Below, in pieces: positions 61,262 to 64,000 of a stretch of DNA of 64,000 nt (positions are counted from its first letter, which is position 1; the number at the start of each line of letters is the position of its first letter). Position numbers and translations under genes: made by a program. The stretch is from Fusibacter_A sp965140735. GTDB taxonomy: Bacteria > Bacillota > Clostridia > Peptostreptococcales > Acidaminobacteraceae. A model generated the notes under the pieces. That model was not told the DNA's origin, did no database searches, and saw only the letters and a program-made list of their open reading frames with translations. The stretch spans positions 930,001 to 994,000 of the forward strand of contig OZ223306.1 of NCBI GenBank assembly GCA_965140735.1, read 5' to 3'.

Positions 61262-62434
61262 CTATATTCTTGCAACACCAGATTTCACTGCAGCATCATA
61301 AACTGCTTTGGCAACATCAGCTCCAATTTTTTTATTAAGTGCCGATGGAATGATGTTATCCTCTTTAAGCTCATCTTCAGCAACAAGATCTGCAATAGCA
61401 TAAACTGCTGCAATTTTCATGGCCTCATTGATATCACTCGCTCTTGCATCAAGGGCTCCTCTAAATATCCCTGGAAAAGCCAATACATTATTAATTTGAT
61501 TTGGAAAATCAGAACGACCTGTACCCACAATTCGAGCGCCAGCCTCAAGAGCCAAATTAGGCATGATCTCTGGATCAGGATTCGCCATTGCAAATACAAT
61601 CGCATCGCGATTCATTGATTTAACCATTTCTTTCGAAACCACATTTTTAGCAGAGACACCTATAAATACATCAGCACCAGAAAGTGCAAAGGCCAAGTCT
61701 CCTTTTAAAAGCTCATGGTTCGTAAGCGATGCAATTTCATCTTGAACCCAATTATTTTGAGGTACATCTCTTGATAATACACCTTCACGATCACAGCTCA
61801 ATATGTTTTTAACACCTAAATCTAGTAACATTCTTGCAATTGCATTTCCTGCAGATCCAGCGCCATTGATAACAATTTTAATCTCATCAATTTTCTTATC
61901 AACAATTTTTAAGGCATTAATCAATGCGGCACAAACCACCACTGCAGTACCATGCTGGTCATCATGAAATACTGGAATATCAAGGACTTCCTTTAATTTT
62001 CTTTCAACTTCTACACATCTTGGAGATGCAATATCTTCAAGATTAATACCACCAAAAACAGGTTCAATTTGCTTCACGACATTGACTATCTCATCTACAT
62101 CTTGAGTGGATACGCATATTGGAAATGCGTCAACATCTGCAAATTCCTTAAAAAGGATAGCCTTTCCTTCCATCACTGGAATAGAAGCCTCTGCGCCGAT
62201 GTTCCCAAGACCTAAGACAGCTGAACCATCTGAAACAACTGCTACGAGATTACCTTTAGAAGTGTACTTATAGACATCTTCTTTGTTCTCTGCAATCTTT
62301 CGACAAGGCTCTGCTACGCCTGGTGTATAGGCAGTAGATAAATCTTCTCGGGTTTCAAGTTTTACTTTACTTGTCACTTCAATCTTACCTTTGTTCTCTT
62401 CGTGCATTTTCAATGCAAGTTCATTATAATTCAT
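61262..62434 (-). CDS. NAD(P)-dependent malic enzyme
   Basis: A 390-residue short bacterial malic enzyme that converts malate to pyruvate plus CO2. It has STAYTPGVAEPCRKI with the catalytic Tyr, then GNLVAVVSDGSAVLGLGNIG and the Lys of EGKAILFKEFA. The metal site FHDDQHGTAVVV and the Rossmann motif INGAGSAGNAIARML are present. I chose the ATG at 62434, which has AAGGGG upstream; a start at 62476 lacks a site. It offers an oxidative route from C4 acids to pyruvate, useful in a fermenter that imports dicarboxylates. Confidence 0.94.
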   Translation of the reverse strand: MNYNELALKMHEENKGKIEVTSKVKLETREDLSTAYTPGVAEPCRKIAENKEDVYKYTSKGNLVAVVSDGSAVLGLGNIGAEASIPVMEGKAILFKEFADVDAFPICVSTQDVDEIVNVVKQIEPVFGGINLEDIASPRCVEVERKLKEVLDIPVFHDDQHGTAVVVCAALINALKIVDKKIDEIKIVINGAGSAGNAIARMLLDLGVKNILSCDREGVLSRDVPQNNWVQDEIASLTNHELLKGDLAFALSGADVFIGVSAKNVVSKEMVKSMNRDAIVFAMANPDPEIMPNLALEAGARIVGTGRSDFPNQINNVLAFPGIFRGALDARASDINEAMKIAAVYAIADLVAEDELKEDNIIPSALNKKIGADVAKAVYDAAVKSGVARI

Positions 62435-62624
62435 CTTTACACCCCTTTGGTCTTTGAGAGATGATCTTAGCGTCACAAAATCTATATAGCTTCTGATCGT
62501 AGAGTCATACTCCCAATTGAACTGTTTTTTCTCGCTGATAACATCATAAACTATTTTAAACTCTAAGGCAAATATTCACCTCTAATTAAAGATAAATATG
62601 CCGTTCAAATTTAACAAATTACCT

Positions 62625-63920
62625 CTATAGATTAACAAGCTTTCTTTTATAAAGTGCATCTAATGATTTGATGACACCAAATTTAGAATGCTCATATGTG
62701 AGTCCACCTTGGAAGTAAGCAATATAAGGTTCTCGAATCGGTGCATCTGCACTGAGTTCAATAGAGGAACCCTGAACAAATGCCCCAGCAGCCATAATCA
62801 CTTCACTTGAATATCCTGGCATATCCCAAGGTTCAGGTGTGACAAATGCATCCACTGGAGATGCTGACTGAATGCCCTGGCAAAATGCAATCACCTTATC
62901 TGGCGAGCCAAACTTAATGGCCTGAATAATATCACTACGAACACTATTCACATCTGGGTTGATTTCATATCCTGCCTCTTTATAAACGGATGCACAAAGC
63001 GTAGCACCCTTTAATGCACCAGATACCACCTTAGGCGCCATAAAAAGGCCTTGTAAGATAGGTCTCGTTTGACCAAATGTCAGTCCACACTCTTTACCAA
63101 TGCCAGGTGATGTCATACGCGCTGCCACTTGCTCGATCAAATGGGTCTTCCCAACGATATAACCACCGCTCAAAGCAAGACCACCACCCGGATTTTTAAT
63201 AAGACTGCCTGCCATGAGATCAGCCCCGACATCCGTTGGCTCTTGATAATCTAAAAATTCACCATAGCAATTGTCCACCATAATGATAGAATCAGGCGCA
63301 TAAAGCCTGATCAATGATATGACATTTTTGATTTCAAGAATCGTAAGACCACGTCGCCAAGAATAACCAGCTGATCTCTGAATATAAATCATCTTATATG
63401 GCGTCTCAGTATGCCCAATTAGCGTTTTTATGCGCTCAAGATCAAATCCACCTTCATTCGTCAGCTGAATTTCTTCATACGAGACACCTATATCCATTAA
63501 GCTAAGTCCATTTGAAGGCGATAATCCAATTACTTTCTCAAGTGTATCATAAGGCCTTCCCGTGATAGATAACATTTTATCATTAGGTCTTAAAGTCCCA
63601 GTAAGTGCTAAAGTTAACGCATGAGTTCCAGATACAATAATAGGCCTTACAATGGCATCCTCTGTATTAAAAACAGTTTTATAGACATTTTCTGTAGCAT
63701 CACGTCCCATGTCATCATAGCCATAACCTGTATTCCAATTAAAGTGTATATCTGAAATCTTGTTCTGCTGAAGTGCATTTAACACTTTAAGCTGATTATA
63801 TTCAGCAATGTCATCAATCTTTGAAAATTGTGACAAGATTTCCTGTTCAGCTTTTTCCACAAAAGTGACTACTTTTTCCGAAACACCAAGTGCTTCATAC
63901 ATAGAATATTTATTTAACAT
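62625..63920 (-). CDS. Methionine gamma-lyase-family protein (YnbB / aluminium-resistance type)
   Basis: A 431-residue PLP-dependent fold-type I protein. VSGTHALTLALTGTLRPND and MVDNCYGEFLDYQEPTDVGA (with the PLP-binding Asp) are family signatures. The Schiff-base Lys lies in MAGSLIKNPGGGLALSGGY. The family is annotated as aluminium-resistance or methionine gamma-lyase-like, but its true reaction is not settled. GGAGG precedes the ATG at 63920; a start at 63947 would overlap that site. In Bacillus the gene is ynbB, next to glnRA; here it follows the end of an unidentified gene. Confidence 0.88.
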   Translation of the reverse strand: MLNKYSMYEALGVSEKVVTFVEKAEQEILSQFSKIDDIAEYNQLKVLNALQQNKISDIHFNWNTGYGYDDMGRDATENVYKTVFNTEDAIVRPIIVSGTHALTLALTGTLRPNDKMLSITGRPYDTLEKVIGLSPSNGLSLMDIGVSYEEIQLTNEGGFDLERIKTLIGHTETPYKMIYIQRSAGYSWRRGLTILEIKNVISLIRLYAPDSIIMVDNCYGEFLDYQEPTDVGADLMAGSLIKNPGGGLALSGGYIVGKTHLIEQVAARMTSPGIGKECGLTFGQTRPILQGLFMAPKVVSGALKGATLCASVYKEAGYEINPDVNSVRSDIIQAIKFGSPDKVIAFCQGIQSASPVDAFVTPEPWDMPGYSSEVIMAAGAFVQGSSIELSADAPIREPYIAYFQGGLTYEHSKFGVIKSLDALYKRKLVNL

Positions 63921-63947
63921 GAATCCTCCTGATTCGAGAAATATCAA

Positions 63948-64000
63948 TTATTTTAAGATGTTAAGCGCATTAATGAGTTTAGGAATAATCTGCTTTTTAC
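63948..64000 (-). CDS. C-terminal tail of an unidentified gene (partial)
   Basis: On the minus strand the last bases read KKQIIPKLINALNILK and a stop at 63950-63948. The frame is open to the window edge and is followed within 30 bases by the ribosome site of the next gene, as expected for an operon partner. Too short to identify; I cannot exclude a non-coding stretch. Confidence 0.35.
   Translation of the reverse strand, partial: KKQIIPKLINALNILK

Noticed and set aside
1..64000. CRISPR arrays, toxin-antitoxin pairs, restriction systems or insertion sequences
   Set aside because: I looked for regularly spaced repeats, Cas, transposase and methylase motifs and saw none; the only tandem repeat is the 20-base array at 18151-18230, which has no spacers.

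Overview
The window is low-GC DNA from an anaerobic, probably motile member of the Firmicutes (class Clostridia; a Fusibacter-like fermenter would fit, but the genus is only a guess). Evidence: strong AGGAGG-type ribosome binding sites, a T-box leader, Firmicute-type LexA boxes (GAAC-N4-GTTC), a biotin-dependent Na+-pumping decarboxylase, TRAP and ABC uptake systems, and chemotaxis/FlxA-like genes. I see no insertion sequence, prophage, CRISPR array, tRNA or 16S/23S/5S rRNA. The one structural RNA gene is RNase P RNA.

Layout. 1-5.5 kb: an MprF-like lysyltransferase entering from the left edge, an alpha/beta hydrolase, a U32 peptidase-family protein and a class III aminotransferase. 5.6-11.6 kb: a five-gene minus-strand operon (UbiD, UbiA and UbiX homologues, then ATPase and permease of a NitT/TauT-type ABC transporter) with its substrate-binding lipoprotein divergent from it. 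This looks like a late menaquinone branch coupled to an importer. 11.8-22 kb: a two-component system (Cache/PAS histidine kinase and sigma-54 activator), acylphosphatase, a near-perfect -24/-12 promoter, then a seven-gene operon: CaiB-type CoA-transferase, MadL, MadM and four subunits of a Na+-translocating (methyl)malonyl-CoA decarboxylase. I read this as malonate uptake, activation to malonyl-CoA and decarboxylation driving a sodium pump.

22-28.5 kb: three tandem FlxA-like coiled-coil genes behind a candidate sigma-D promoter, an MFS transporter, and a T-box-controlled valyl-tRNA synthetase. 28.6-40 kb: a membrane-anchored solute-binding protein with YesM/YesN-type kinase and regulator, then a sugar ABC transporter, polyol dehydrogenase and xylulokinase (likely xylitol or D-arabitol use). 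Three helically phased direct repeats lie before the transport operon. 40-46.3 kb: a candidate structured RNA, a LysR regulator divergent from a TRAP transporter, and a metallo-beta-lactamase-fold hydrolase.

46.4-53.5 kb: rnpB, a small secreted protein, a TetR/HXXEE pair with an operator, a PHP phosphoesterase and several poorly characterised envelope proteins. 53.9-56.6 kb: tyrosine recombinase, LysM protein and lexA, with LexA boxes in the lexA/lysM interval and one after the recombinase. 56.8-64 kb: glutamate dehydrogenase, a chemoreceptor, an aldo/keto reductase, malic enzyme, a methionine gamma-lyase-family protein and the tail of another gene. Most operons end in clear intrinsic terminators.
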